Origin: Microbacterium luticocti DSM 19459
GTDB lineage: Bacteria; Actinomycetota; Actinomycetes; Actinomycetales; Microbacteriaceae
DNA: 64,000 nt
Assembly (NCBI RefSeq): GCF_000422405.1
Contig: NZ_AULS01000002.1
Span: 1-64,000, forward strand
Direction: 5' to 3'
This document shows positions 43,888-52,791 of this stretch, piece after piece. How positions within the stretch are numbered: position 1 is the stretch's first letter; each line of letters opens with the position of its first letter. The notes beneath the pieces are model-generated. The model saw only the letters and a list, made by a program, of their open reading frames with translations, was not told the origin of the DNA and made no database searches. Both the position numbers and the translations under genes were made by a program.

Positions 43888-44913
43888 TCACGGCTCACTG
43901 GGTGTGTCCCAAAGCGAATAAGAGATGACAGCTCCAGCGGGCACCGCCTCTGATGGGCTCGTTGCCACCGTCTCTAGGCCTACGATGCGGCCCGTGTCGC
44001 CCGACACAAGAAGCACCTTCTGCGTGCCGGGGAACCGATGGGAGTCGGCGGCGATCCCGATCACCGCCCGTCCCGCTCGGTCGGTCGCCGCACCGAGGAT
44101 TTCAGCATCAGGTCTTGCTAGCAGCATCTTGATCAACGTCAACTGCTGCTCAGTCGTGAGCGTCCAGCTACTGAACGCATTGCCAATGGCATCGAGCATG
44201 TCCGCAGCGTCGCCGTCGCTGGTCAAGCCGGCACTCTCGAGAAAATCGGCCAGGGCCTTCGATGACGTTCCCGGTTCGTCACGCACCGACGGTTCGTACT
44301 CGCCTGGACCGAAGGTCATCTCTGAGATCAGCGCCCCTTCCGCAGGAGCTGCCGCATGCGGGATAGCTGAGCCCGACTCGTCAGCCCAGTAGGGCTTTCC
44401 TGCAACAGTCCGGATGCTGCCCGATTGGTCGGACGCCCAAGCGATCGTGGTCACCTGCGGCGCGATCACCGCCGTGGTCCCAGCTGTCTCATCTTGGGTG
44501 ATCTGCGCGTACCAGCCAACCGTCCTCGATCCTCGCTCCGGTCGCGCTGGGCCGGCTGGGGCACCGGATGCGTGGCGCTCCAGCATCTGCAAGAGTTGCT
44601 GCGAAGTCTGACCGGTCGGGACGAAGTGCAGTGCCGGTGGTGTAAGTGCGAGTGCCGACTGTGGGCGGATACTTCCAACGGAAAGCACCACGACGGCAAC
44701 AAGGCACGCCGCCAAGACCGCGACCGGCAAGGCTGTCTTCCACCAACGGAAGCGATCCTTTCGGGTCGCTGGGCGATGCGCGACATACGTGCCGGCGACG
44801 ATGCTGTCGCGAAGTTGGATCTGCCTCAGCGTCAGAGGCGCGTCGACGGGCGTGCGTGCTGGGTCGGCTGCCTTGATCATGCGCTCCAGCGTCTCGTCAT
44901 CCACCGATCTCAC
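43888..44913 (-). CDS. CU044_5270 family protein (probable anti-sigma factor)
   Basis: Protein of 341 aa: short cytoplasmic N terminus (DDETLERMIKAADPART), one helix (ALPVAVLAACLVAVVVLSVG) and an exported domain. This matches the CU044_5270 family. The GTG at 44913 has a GGAGGGGG ribosome site and overlaps the sigma gene by 17 nt, so the two are co-translated. The cytoplasmic part could hold the sigma factor until the outer domain senses a signal; inferred. GC is lower than in the flanking backbone. Confidence 0.8.
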   Translation of the reverse strand: MRSVDDETLERMIKAADPARTPVDAPLTLRQIQLRDSIVAGTYVAHRPATRKDRFRWWKTALPVAVLAACLVAVVVLSVGSIRPQSALALTPPALHFVPTGQTSQQLLQMLERHASGAPAGPARPERGSRTVGWYAQITQDETAGTTAVIAPQVTTIAWASDQSGSIRTVAGKPYWADESGSAIPHAAAPAEGALISEMTFGPGEYEPSVRDEPGTSSKALADFLESAGLTSDGDAADMLDAIGNAFSSWTLTTEQQLTLIKMLLARPDAEILGAATDRAGRAVIGIAADSHRFPGTQKVLLVSGDTGRIVGLETVATSPSEAVPAGAVISYSLWDTPSEP

Positions 44914-45394
44914 CTACCCCCTCCGTCTGCCTTAGCAACCCGCGCAAGCTCGCCCGTCCCCTACTCAACGCGGTCCACACAGCCCCGACCTTGCAGCCGA
45001 GCACTTCGGCCACCTGCTCCGCAGACAGGTCATCCCAATAGGTCAGTTCCACGACGTCCCGCTCGCGCGGCGTCAACGACGCCACCGCCTCGCGCACGGC
45101 GAGCCGTTCGATCTGGGCCAGGTCTTCGTCAGCGACGATGGCATCGCTCATCACGCGTCCCTCTGCTTCGCGCCGGCGCGCGTTTGCCCGGTAGTAGTCC
45201 TTGATCTTGTTTCTCGCCACCGTGAACAGCCACGGCAGCGTCACCTCGACGTGAGATCCGGCGCCCCAGGCCGCCGCGAACGTCTCCACAGTGATGTCTT
45301 CGGCATCACCACCGCCCCCTGCCCTGCGTTCCACGAAGCGCAACACGGTCCCGAAGTGCGCGTTGTAGAGGTCGACGAAGTCCTGCTCGATCAG
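44897..45394 (-). CDS. ECF-type sigma factor with apparent CTG start
   Basis: Sigma factor of 165 aa. Region 2 begins FVDLYNAHFGTVLRFVERR, then DAEDITVETFAAAW. Region 4 is SLTPRERDVVELTYWDDL with EQVAEVLGCKVGAVWTALSRGRASL. The conserved N terminus is complete only if translation starts at the CTG at 45394, which has AAGGAGG 6 nt upstream. The first ATG/GTG-type start (45346) would remove part of region 2. Its promoter matches two others nearby, so it likely drives its own regulon. Confidence 0.85.
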   Translation of the reverse strand: MIEQDFVDLYNAHFGTVLRFVERRAGGGGDAEDITVETFAAAWGAGSHVEVTLPWLFTVARNKIKDYYRANARRREAEGRVMSDAIVADEDLAQIERLAVREAVASLTPRERDVVELTYWDDLSAEQVAEVLGCKVGAVWTALSRGRASLRGLLRQTEGVGEIGG

Positions 45395-45436
45395 TTCGCA
45401 CCTCCTTGCGCTCCCTGCGCACCGGCCCCACCAGGG

Positions 45437-45465
45437 TTATCGCCGCAGAGCAGAAGAACCTTACA
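45437..45465 (-). promoter_or_regulatory. ECF promoter of the sigma/anti-sigma operon
   Basis: Minus strand: TGTAAGGTTC, 14 nt, GATAA. It predicts a transcription start about 35 nt before the CTG start. Same boxes and spacing as at 45578 and 51458. Confidence 0.72.
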
Positions 45466-45577
45466 TGAGACTTCTCCCGCCGGCATCGCCGACACCATCC
45501 ATCCTGACAGGCGCCGGCGTGGCCGAGCACCGGAGCGTGCGCACGGCCGGCCGTTAGCCGATCGTGACCATGACGCA

Positions 45578-45606
45578 TGTCAGGTTCCACCGCTCCCCGA
45601 CGATGA
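45578..45606 (+). promoter_or_regulatory. ECF promoter of the lipoprotein gene at 45649
   Basis: Plus strand: TGTCAGGTTC, 14 nt, GATGA. It is divergent from the sigma-factor promoter 113 nt away. Confidence 0.68.
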
Positions 45607-45648
45607 ACATGACGACAGCATCCCTCTCACGATCGGGGAAGAGGACGA

Positions 45649-46503
45649 GTGATCCGCAAGAAGAAAACCCACCGGCGAGCCGATAGCAGACGGTTGCTCA
45701 CGGTCTGCGCCTGCGCCGCCGTCGCCGTCTTGTCGTGGGGCGCTCTGACGGCGTGCGACCCGATCACGACTGCACCGCCGCAAACCCCCGTGGCAACTGC
45801 CACGCCGAGCCGGCCGGCCGCGCCCGATGCCTCGAAGCCCTGCCTGGCAGCAGTCGCGAACACCCCGGGATTGCAGTCGCAGCAGCTCAACAAGAGCCTG
45901 CCGGTGGCCGATGTGCTCGACGACTATCTGCAGATCGAGATCTTGATCGGCCGGGGCGGTGGGCCGTGCTCGCCGACCCCGGTCGGTTTGGGCACTCTGC
46001 CCCGCCCCTGCCGTGCACTGGCAAGCTCACTGCAAGACAGCCTCGACATCATGCTGTGGTCGCCGTCTGATGTCGTCAACGAAGCGATGTTCGGCGCCGG
46101 TGCCGACACGTACTATGCGGTGGCATCCGTCGGTTACTCCGGATCGCGTGGGCACACGTTCATGTATCGGATGTCGGTGTGGCGATTCCCCGACGTCGGT
46201 TCTGCCGACACCCGCCCCCTCACCCAGGTGCTCGGCGACTGCCGCACGACTGACGATGACTTCGTCGGCACCGAACGCACCCTCCTCGACGAGAAGGGGG
46301 ATGCCGTCGCCATGGTGTACCAGCGTGGCAACAAGGTGTACCTCATCGACAGCATCCGGCCTCTCGAGCCGTCGGGGAAGCCCCTCGGTGGCATGAACAC
46401 CGCATCGGGCCTGTTGCCGACCTCGGCCATGAACGCCATCGAGCAGTGGTGGAACGACCAGTCCGACAAGGTGCTTGCGAGCATCGCGCCGGCCACAGCC
46501 TGA
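45649..46503 (+). CDS. Putative lipoprotein of unknown function
   Basis: Exported protein of 284 aa. Basic N terminus (MIRKKKTHRR), hydrophobic core and lipobox LTAC (Cys at residue 36), then a Thr/Pro/Ala-rich spacer. The mature domain has several Cys (KPCLAA, GGPCSP, LPRPCRAL, GDCRTTDDD) and no recognised motif. The GTG start follows GAAGAGGAC. It has its own ECF-type promoter and probably belongs to the adjacent sigma factor's regulon. It may be an outer sensor or a binding partner of the exporter encoded next door. Confidence 0.7.
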   Translation: MIRKKKTHRRADSRRLLTVCACAAVAVLSWGALTACDPITTAPPQTPVATATPSRPAAPDASKPCLAAVANTPGLQSQQLNKSLPVADVLDDYLQIEILIGRGGGPCSPTPVGLGTLPRPCRALASSLQDSLDIMLWSPSDVVNEAMFGAGADTYYAVASVGYSGSRGHTFMYRMSVWRFPDVGSADTRPLTQVLGDCRTTDDDFVGTERTLLDEKGDAVAMVYQRGNKVYLIDSIRPLEPSGKPLGGMNTASGLLPTSAMNAIEQWWNDQSDKVLASIAPATA

Positions 46504-46583
46504 GCCGCCGCACGGTCCCGTCGGTTTCGGTTGCAGTCGCGCGGCACGCGCGGATCTGCCGTCCCGCGCGTTTCAGAACGGAA

Positions 46584-47225
46584 TCACTCGATGTCGTGCA
46601 CCACCGTCGCGGCAGCGATCACCGCGGCATCGTGCGTGGCGACGAACACGCCCCGTCCCATAGATGCAGACTCGGTGAGCAACGCGATCACGTCTGCGGC
46701 AGCGACCCGGTCGAGGCTTGCCGTCGGCTCATCCATGATCAGCAACTGGGGTTCACAGAACAGGGCCCGTGCGACCGCCACTCGCTGCACCTCTCCGCCG
46801 GAGAGCCGATCGGGTGTGTGCCCGGCGACATCCTGAAGCCCGACGCGGCGCAGCATGTCACCGGCGCGAGCCCGGTCGGTCTTCGTTGCATGCCTGCGCA
46901 GCACCGGAACGAGCACGTTCTCGAGCGCGGTCAGTCCGTGCAACAGCCCCCCGTCTTGCAGCACGATGCCGAAGCAACCGCGACGGAGCGCGGCGCGGTC
47001 GTCGTCGTCGAGCCGGTAGATGTCCTCACCCTGCCATCGCACTGTTCCACGAGCGGGGGGATGCAGACCCATCGCCATCGACAGCGCCGTCGACTTGCCT
47101 GATCCGGACCGGCCGCGCAACACCACGATGTCGCCCGGCCCAACGGTGATCGTCAGCGCATCGAACACCGACACCCCGCCCCGGTCCACCTGAGCTTCTT
47201 CCAGCTGCAGCAGCGCGCCAGTCAC
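46584..47225 (-). CDS. ABC transporter ATP-binding protein (MacB/LolD type)
   Basis: ATPase of 213 aa. Walker A RGRSGSGKST, Q-loop FGIVLQDGGLLHG, signature LSGGEVQRVAVARAL, Walker B LLIMDEPTASLD, H-loop VATHDAAV. All catalytic motifs are intact. The GTG overlaps the permease stop by 4 nt (GTGA). It is the last gene of a five-part operon that starts at 51390. Drives the FtsX-type permease. Confidence 0.92.
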   Translation of the reverse strand: MTGALLQLEEAQVDRGGVSVFDALTITVGPGDIVVLRGRSGSGKSTALSMAMGLHPPARGTVRWQGEDIYRLDDDDRAALRRGCFGIVLQDGGLLHGLTALENVLVPVLRRHATKTDRARAGDMLRRVGLQDVAGHTPDRLSGGEVQRVAVARALFCEPQLLIMDEPTASLDRVAAADVIALLTESASMGRGVFVATHDAAVIAAATVVHDIE

Positions 47226-49870
47226 GCGTGACCTTTCCGCTCAACGGATTGCATGCTCATGAGAGCCATCACCAGCAGTCCTCCCCCGATCCCCGCGACC
47301 ACCGCGAGCCAAGGCATCCCCACCCTTCCGGCGTGAGCGATGGCGAACGCCAGACACGCACCCACCAGCACCGGTCCCGTTGCGATCAGCATGAGCAGGC
47401 GCAGCTGAAGGTCACGCCTGTCTCGTCCCGACCAGCCCACGACTCGCAAGACCCGGTCTTCTCGCTGTCTGCCCATCAGCAGGTGCCTCCACAACAGTGT
47501 TGCGAACCCCGCACAGGTGACGAGTACCACCACCAACAGCGTGAGGTGGCGGGATGTCAGCGCTGCAACGGCGGCGTGCGCGAGAAGGGTGGGCCCTGCG
47601 GCGGCGATGCGCGCGGCGAAGACCGCCACAACGACGCCCGTGGCCGCCACTGTCAATGCAACGAACGCAGCGATCGCCATGACTTCGGTGCGGGCAGCCA
47701 ACGCCGACCGCAACGCCACTGCGGTGCGACTCGACGCCATCCGGCGCCCGGTCCGCAGACCGGCGGCCGCGCCGGTCTTGGCAGCTCCCGTCACATCCCC
47801 TGCGGTCGCAGCCCGAGCAGCCAGCACGGCCGTGAGCGGGACGAGCAGACACACGAGTGTCCCGGCAAGGCCCATCGTCACACTCCATGCCGACATCCAC
47901 CACGCTGACGCGAACACGCACAGTGTCGCGACCGAAACCACCAGTGGCGCCGCGAGGATTCGGCGCCGCACGCTCGCACGTGACCATCCCATCGCGCGAA
48001 GCAGGGCGGCATCACGGCGTGTGGACGCGCTCTCAAGTACTTGCGCTGCAATCGCGGCCGCCACCGCCGCGCCTCCACCGATCCCCACCAGCAGCATCGT
48101 CGTCAGGCTCAAGCTCGCGGTGACGGTGGTGGCCGCTCCCATCGTCGTCCATTGCTGTGCGACGACTCCCAACGGCACGACCGCGCCTCTGGCGGCGACG
48201 TACGCCGGAACATCGATGTCGACTTCTTGGGGACTGGAGCCGATCACCACGTCCACGTGCAGCCCCATGTCAGCGATTCTCGATGCCACGTCCTCCACTC
48301 GCCGCAATGCCTGGGAATCGTACCTGTCGATTCCGGCGACACGCACCCGGATCGCATCGACCGGTGCACCACCGCGCATCAAGGGCGCGTCGCGAATGTC
48401 GGCGATCGCTGCCGGCGGTCGCACGACCAGGCCCGCCGGGTTGAGCGTCGGCAACAGGGAGGTACCGGGCTTTGCCAGCGTGGACCGGACGACGGACGGC
48501 AGCGGCACATCGTAGATTCCGAGGCTCACCCGCCCCGCTGCCGGCGAGGTGGGCACCAGCTGCGTCGGGTCGAACGTCCGCACCGGATACAGCGCCACCT
48601 CGTCGCGTGCGTGTACGGGAGTCGTGCGGCGATAGCTCATCTCCTCCCCGTCGACGGCGACGCTGCCGACGCTCGTGCCCGGCAAGATGATCTCATCCGA
48701 GACCGGACCGTTCATGGGGACGGCGGAGCGTGGAACGATCCGAAGGTGCGGTGGACCGCTGCGGGGCGCAGTATCGCGATATGCCGGTCGCCCGACGAGC
48801 ACGCCGCTCAGCCGGCTCACCGTTGCGCCACCGGCGAACTCCGCACCTGTCTGTGCGAGGTCGACAGTGATCGACCTGCCTGCAAGCGCCTGCTCACCAG
48901 CCGGCACGGTCATGCGCAATGGGTTCGTCGCTGATGTGGCGGGGGGCTTCCACTTCTGCAGGGCGGCCACCGGGTCTGGATCCGACAACAAGCGGTCGAC
49001 GACGGCACCCCTGTCGACCAGGCGCGCACTTGCCGTCAGCGTCGTACGCGCAGGGTCGGACGTGGTGATGACCACCGGCGCCACCGGCATCGTCGAGCCC
49101 AAGGGAACCCCGGGCGAGACCTCATCGGTGTGGGTGAGGTCCCCCTTCTGCGACAGTCGCGTCACGACCTCAGCCAGAGCCTTCGCCGTGAACGACGTCG
49201 TGGCGCCGTCTCGAACCCGCGCAAGCTGGTCGAGCGCCTCGACCGGGTGCCCGACGAGCTGCTCCTCGGCGAGAGGGTCCACGGCGACCACGGATGACGT
49301 CACCGGAGGCAGCGGCGACCCCAGCGCACCCCACCCTCCGGCGGGCAGGGCTCCGGCGGCGCCGCCCGGTGCGGTGGACACCGCCTGCCCGTCCGGCGCA
49401 CTGGGCGTTCCCACCCGAAACGTCTGCGTGGACACTGTGCGTTGCCGGATTCCATCATCGAGGCTCTGCGTGAGCGTGACCTCGAAGATGCCGCCGCCGG
49501 GTGTGTTCGGAAGGGTCACCCCGGGCGTCATCACCGCCGTCGTCACCTGGCCCACCACTGACACCGGTGCGGCCACCGCGACGCCGGCGACAGAACGCAC
49601 GTGCGCCAGTTGCGCCAGCGTGATGCCGCCTTTGCCTGTGAACGACAGGTAGTTCGGCTCGATCACACCGTGGGTGTCGGACAGCCCCTCGTCATCCGCA
49701 CCCATCGGCCTGACGAGAATGTCGAATGCCCCACGGGCGGTTCCCGCGATGTCGTCAGCGAGGCGCACCTGCGCGGACGTTCCGAGTGATGACAGCAGAA
49801 CAGCCAGGACGCCGCACGCGATCGCCGCGACGACCGACGGACGTCGCAGTAGGCGAACAACCCGGTGCAC
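47222..49870 (-). CDS. Large FtsX/MacB-like ABC transporter permease
   Basis: Permease of 882 aa. One helix near the N terminus (SVVAAIACGVLAVLLSSLG), then an unusually long outer region of roughly 550 residues, then three helices in the middle (TMLLVGIGGGAAVAAAIAAQ onward) and more at the C terminus. The layout is MacB-like. The GTG at 49870 lies 3 nt after the stop of a 13-codon ORF, so translation is probably coupled to it. Partner of the ATPase downstream; substrate unknown. Confidence 0.82.
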   Translation of the reverse strand: MHRVVRLLRRPSVVAAIACGVLAVLLSSLGTSAQVRLADDIAGTARGAFDILVRPMGADDEGLSDTHGVIEPNYLSFTGKGGITLAQLAHVRSVAGVAVAAPVSVVGQVTTAVMTPGVTLPNTPGGGIFEVTLTQSLDDGIRQRTVSTQTFRVGTPSAPDGQAVSTAPGGAAGALPAGGWGALGSPLPPVTSSVVAVDPLAEEQLVGHPVEALDQLARVRDGATTSFTAKALAEVVTRLSQKGDLTHTDEVSPGVPLGSTMPVAPVVITTSDPARTTLTASARLVDRGAVVDRLLSDPDPVAALQKWKPPATSATNPLRMTVPAGEQALAGRSITVDLAQTGAEFAGGATVSRLSGVLVGRPAYRDTAPRSGPPHLRIVPRSAVPMNGPVSDEIILPGTSVGSVAVDGEEMSYRRTTPVHARDEVALYPVRTFDPTQLVPTSPAAGRVSLGIYDVPLPSVVRSTLAKPGTSLLPTLNPAGLVVRPPAAIADIRDAPLMRGGAPVDAIRVRVAGIDRYDSQALRRVEDVASRIADMGLHVDVVIGSSPQEVDIDVPAYVAARGAVVPLGVVAQQWTTMGAATTVTASLSLTTMLLVGIGGGAAVAAAIAAQVLESASTRRDAALLRAMGWSRASVRRRILAAPLVVSVATLCVFASAWWMSAWSVTMGLAGTLVCLLVPLTAVLAARAATAGDVTGAAKTGAAAGLRTGRRMASSRTAVALRSALAARTEVMAIAAFVALTVAATGVVVAVFAARIAAAGPTLLAHAAVAALTSRHLTLLVVVLVTCAGFATLLWRHLLMGRQREDRVLRVVGWSGRDRRDLQLRLLMLIATGPVLVGACLAFAIAHAGRVGMPWLAVVAGIGGGLLVMALMSMQSVERKGHA

Positions 49871-49873
49871 CCC

Positions 49874-49915
49874 TCAGCCCGAGCAGGGAACGGCGTGCGG
49901 CTGACGACTCTTCAT
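49874..49915 (-). CDS. 13-codon leader ORF of the ABC permease gene (MKSRQP type)
   Basis: ATG with GAGGAAGG upstream; peptide MKSRQPHAVPCSG. The stop is 3 nt before the permease start. The first residues resemble the leader ORF at 24545-24655. Too short for family assignment. It could set permease translation by coupling or ribosome stalling. Confidence 0.5.
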   Translation of the reverse strand: MKSRQPHAVPCSG

Positions 49916-49942
49916 GATGGTGTCCTTCCTCACCTTGTCTAT

Positions 49943-51208
49943 CTACGCGACCAGGCGGCGGATGCCGGGACTTGCCGTGAGCACGCCGGCGAGAGCCACG
50001 AGCGCCACCGCAAAGACGGCCAATGCGACCTGCCCGGATGCGACCTGGATGAGCAGTCCCGCGAGCAGCGGCGCGAGCGGTATCAGTAGCCCGGACACTA
50101 CCTGGGCTGCCGCGCCGAGTCGGCCGGCCAGGTCTTCGGACGCCGATCCGAAGACATGACCCATCAGTGTGCCGTTAAGCGCGGGAACGAACAGCGTGTT
50201 GAGGAAACACGCGGGCAGTACGAGCCAGATGTGCGGGAAGACCAGCGCGATGAGCGCACCTCCCGCTCCGATGGCCCAGGCTGTGACGACGATCTGGCGA
50301 CCAAGCGAGAGACGCCGCCCGAGCGGTCCGACCAGCGCCGCACCGGCGATTGCTCCCAGCCCGCTCATCGTCTCGGCCAGCCCGATCAAGTACACCGGCG
50401 TACCCGCCTCGCGCAGGCCGAGCACGAGACCCACCTGGATGCCGACGAACGGCACGTTCAGCACACACGCGGCGAAGAAGCAGGTGCGCACCGCGGTCGT
50501 ACTCCACAGGTGCCGCACGCCTTCCAAAGCATCCGCGAGAAGTCCGCGTAGGAAGACGATGACCGTCTGCTGCGACGCTCGATCGCCGGTCGCTGTTACC
50601 CGATCGGGTCCGAGTGAGGTGCTGATCGCCACGATGCACAGAGCCGCGATGAGAAAGCCGGCGGAGTCTGCGGCGATCGCCGCCGCAGGCCCCAGGACGA
50701 GAAGCGCACCGCCGAGGGGCGCTCCCAGCAAGCTCGCCGTCGTTTCGCGGGCCTGGTCGATCGCAATGGCCTGAGGCAGCTGCGCGGTGGGGACGAGATG
50801 ACGCACGGCGCCATTCTGTGCCGGCTGAAAGAACGTCATCGCCAACGCCGAGATGCCTGCGGCTGCGACCAACGCACCGAGCGACGGCGCACCGATCTGC
50901 AGGAGCAGCGCGCACACGCCCCAGGCCGCACACGCGGTCAGCGCCGCGACGACAAGGGTGAGCCGGCGTGGCCAGCGGTCGGCGAAGACGCCGGCGGCGA
51001 GCCCGAGGATGAGGGTGATCGCCATCGCCATCGCCGACACGCCGCCGGCTGCCGCGGATGATCCGGTGATCTCGAGCAGCAGAAGCGGCAGGACGATGGC
51101 AGCCACACCTTCGCCCAGCGAACTCGCAAGTTGTCCACCCATGAGCAGGCGAAACCCGCGATTCTGCGAGAGGGGGACGGACTCTTCCACGCCAGACTCA
51201 GTCGACAT
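49943..51208 (-). CDS. MFS transporter (EntS/macrolide-efflux type)
   Basis: Major facilitator of 421 aa with about 12 helices. It starts FRLLMGGQLASSLGEGV, and motif A reads GVFADRWPRRLTL, as in EntS/MefA-like efflux pumps. The segment FFQPAQNGAVRHLVP is also characteristic. It lies 5 nt after a 58-aa ORF and 28 nt before the permease leader ORF, so all are in one operon under an ECF-type promoter. Export of an antibiotic or siderophore-like compound is plausible. Confidence 0.85.
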   Translation of the reverse strand: MSTESGVEESVPLSQNRGFRLLMGGQLASSLGEGVAAIVLPLLLLEITGSSAAAGGVSAMAMAITLILGLAAGVFADRWPRRLTLVVAALTACAAWGVCALLLQIGAPSLGALVAAAGISALAMTFFQPAQNGAVRHLVPTAQLPQAIAIDQARETTASLLGAPLGGALLVLGPAAAIAADSAGFLIAALCIVAISTSLGPDRVTATGDRASQQTVIVFLRGLLADALEGVRHLWSTTAVRTCFFAACVLNVPFVGIQVGLVLGLREAGTPVYLIGLAETMSGLGAIAGAALVGPLGRRLSLGRQIVVTAWAIGAGGALIALVFPHIWLVLPACFLNTLFVPALNGTLMGHVFGSASEDLAGRLGAAAQVVSGLLIPLAPLLAGLLIQVASGQVALAVFAVALVALAGVLTASPGIRRLVA

Positions 51209-51213
51209 GCGAG

Positions 51214-51390
51214 TCAGCCGTGGGTACGCACGGTCAGCCCGGCGCCAGTCCCGAGGAGTTCGCGGTCACGCAGCAGGTCCAGAATGTGCGCATCGAGCCG
51301 GTCATGAATCTCTCTTTCAGCCTCGCTGTCTGATGCGGAGAAGCCGCAGCGTCGCCAGCGTGAACCGCGTCGAGTCTCAGAACCGAGCAT
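51214..51390 (-). CDS. 58-aa protein of unknown function at the head of the exporter operon
   Basis: The ATG at 51390 has a strong ribosome site (AGGAAAGG). The protein has a basic N-terminal part (TRRGSRWRRCGF), a helical acidic middle (SEAEREIHDRLDAHILDLLRD) and a Gly-containing tail. The stop is 5 nt before the MFS start. A GTG at 51447 is an alternative start. No recognised family; a peptide substrate of the pumps or a small regulator are options, both speculative. Confidence 0.6.
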   Translation of the reverse strand: MLGSETRRGSRWRRCGFSASDSEAEREIHDRLDAHILDLLRDRELLGTGAGLTVRTHG

Positions 51391-51457
51391 CCCGATCCTT
51401 TCCTTCCTGCTCTCCTCCGGTGGCGTGTCGAGCTGTCTCACTTGCACGTCATCATGT

Positions 51458-51486
51458 CTATCTCTCGGCGCGGCCAGATCCTTACA
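51458..51486 (-). promoter_or_regulatory. ECF promoter of the 58-aa/MFS/ABC operon
   Basis: Minus strand: TGTAAGGATC, 14 nt, GATAG. Spacing is identical to the sites at 45437 and 45578, six kilobases away. Confidence 0.72.
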
Positions 51487-51573
51487 AATGAGTTCGCGCA
51501 GGGCGCGGCGGATTCATCGATAGCCTCGTACGGGATGCGCTGCCCAGCCCATCCGACCTGGCGAAGGAGAGCT

Positions 51574-52677
51574 GTGACCCGACGACTGGCCGCCGCGGCG
51601 GTGCTCGCGGCCCTGTGGCTGCTGTGCGGACTCGGCCCCTACCTGCTGCAGTTCGCCGGCGGGCAGGCGGCGACGCTCGGGCGGATGATCCCCTCCCCCA
51701 TGCGCGGCGGATTCTTCGGCGTCCCCGTCGGATGGGCGGTCACGGTGCACGTGATCGCGGTGGTGCTCGTCGCAGCCGCCTACACCATGCTCTGCGGCTG
51801 GCTGGCCCGCGACGGCCGCGTGTCGTTCGCCTCCGGGTGGCTCGCCGCTGTACTCACCGGCTTCACCGTCGGCGGCGTGCTCGATGCCGGCGAGTTCGTC
51901 ACCACCGTTGCGCGCTCGGGCGTTCGGGGTGCCCTGTCGCTGCTGGGCGCCGCATCCCTCGCCGTGTTCTGGGGCCTGGTCGTCGGCTGGATCCCCGCGC
52001 TCATCGTGCGGGGTGGCGCGACCACGTCGTCACCGCGCGTTGCGACCGTCACCGCGTCGACCGTGGCCGTGCTCGCCGCGATCGCCCTTCCGTTGTCGTC
52101 ACAGGCGGCCGACGCCGCCGCCCAGACCGCGCTGCAGCAGGCTCGCGCCCAGCAGCAGGCGCAGGCTGACCCGAGTGGGGCCCTTGCTCCCGACCCGGAT
52201 GCCACGGGTGAACCGGTACCGCAGGTCGCGGCATCCGCCGACCCGGCCCCGGCCGGTGCGTGCGCGGTCACCGACATGACCCTCATGGCGCCGGCGTCGG
52301 ACGCCGCCACCGGCCACCGCGTGCAGCCGCTGCAACTGGTCAACGTGGCCGACCACCCCTGCACACTCACGGGGTACCCCGATGTCGCCTTCGGCGATCA
52401 GAACGGCCACCTGCTGGCACTGACCGTGCGCCACGGCAGCTCGTTCATGGCCACCGACCCGGGCCCGAGCCGGATCACGCTCGCACCGGGCCAGACCGCC
52501 CGCGCCGCCATCGCGTGGGATGCGAACTCGATGCACGGCCAACTGGTCGCCCGCGCCCTCTGGGTCGCGCCCTGGGCGGGGCTGAACCGCTCACGCTGGG
52601 ACGTCGACCTCGACATCATCCCGGGCACCACCCTGCAGGTCACCGCGTGGCAGACCGGCACCCCCGCCGCCGGCTGA
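51574..52677 (+). CDS. Membrane-anchored DUF4232 domain protein
   Basis: Protein of 367 aa. The first half has about five helices (LAAAAVLAALWLLCGLGPYL and later ones). A Gln/Ala-rich spacer (TALQQARAQQQAQA) follows, and the C-terminal exported part carries the DUF4232 pattern: CAVTDMTLMAP, QLVNVADHPCTLTGYPDVAF, VTLAPGQ-like ITLAPGQTARAAIAW. Two Cys probably form a disulfide. The GTG at 51574 has GAAGGAGAGCT upstream. Function unknown. Confidence 0.8.
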   Translation: MTRRLAAAAVLAALWLLCGLGPYLLQFAGGQAATLGRMIPSPMRGGFFGVPVGWAVTVHVIAVVLVAAAYTMLCGWLARDGRVSFASGWLAAVLTGFTVGGVLDAGEFVTTVARSGVRGALSLLGAASLAVFWGLVVGWIPALIVRGGATTSSPRVATVTASTVAVLAAIALPLSSQAADAAAQTALQQARAQQQAQADPSGALAPDPDATGEPVPQVAASADPAPAGACAVTDMTLMAPASDAATGHRVQPLQLVNVADHPCTLTGYPDVAFGDQNGHLLALTVRHGSSFMATDPGPSRITLAPGQTARAAIAWDANSMHGQLVARALWVAPWAGLNRSRWDVDLDIIPGTTLQVTAWQTGTPAAG

Positions 52678-52779
52678 GCCGAGCCAGGCTCTGAAGCGGG
52701 CCGTGCGCGCCCGATCGTCGGCTGCGGCGGACATGGCTGTTGCAGCGCGGCCAGAAAGCATACACAGTGCATATAGCTC

Positions 52780-52785
52780 TATACT
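52780..52785 (+). promoter_or_regulatory. -10 box TATACT of the vapBC-like operon (leaderless)
   Basis: TATACT lies 6 nt before the ATG at 52792. The surrounding CATACACAG...GTATG is an imperfect dyad that could be the autoregulatory operator. Confidence 0.6.
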
Positions 52786-52791
52786 GAGCGT

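Noticed and set aside
49943..50090. Separate ECF promoter for the ABC permease inside the MFS 3' end
   Set aside because: A GATAG-like box is present, but no TGTMAGG box lies at the right spacing; read-through from 51458 explains expression.
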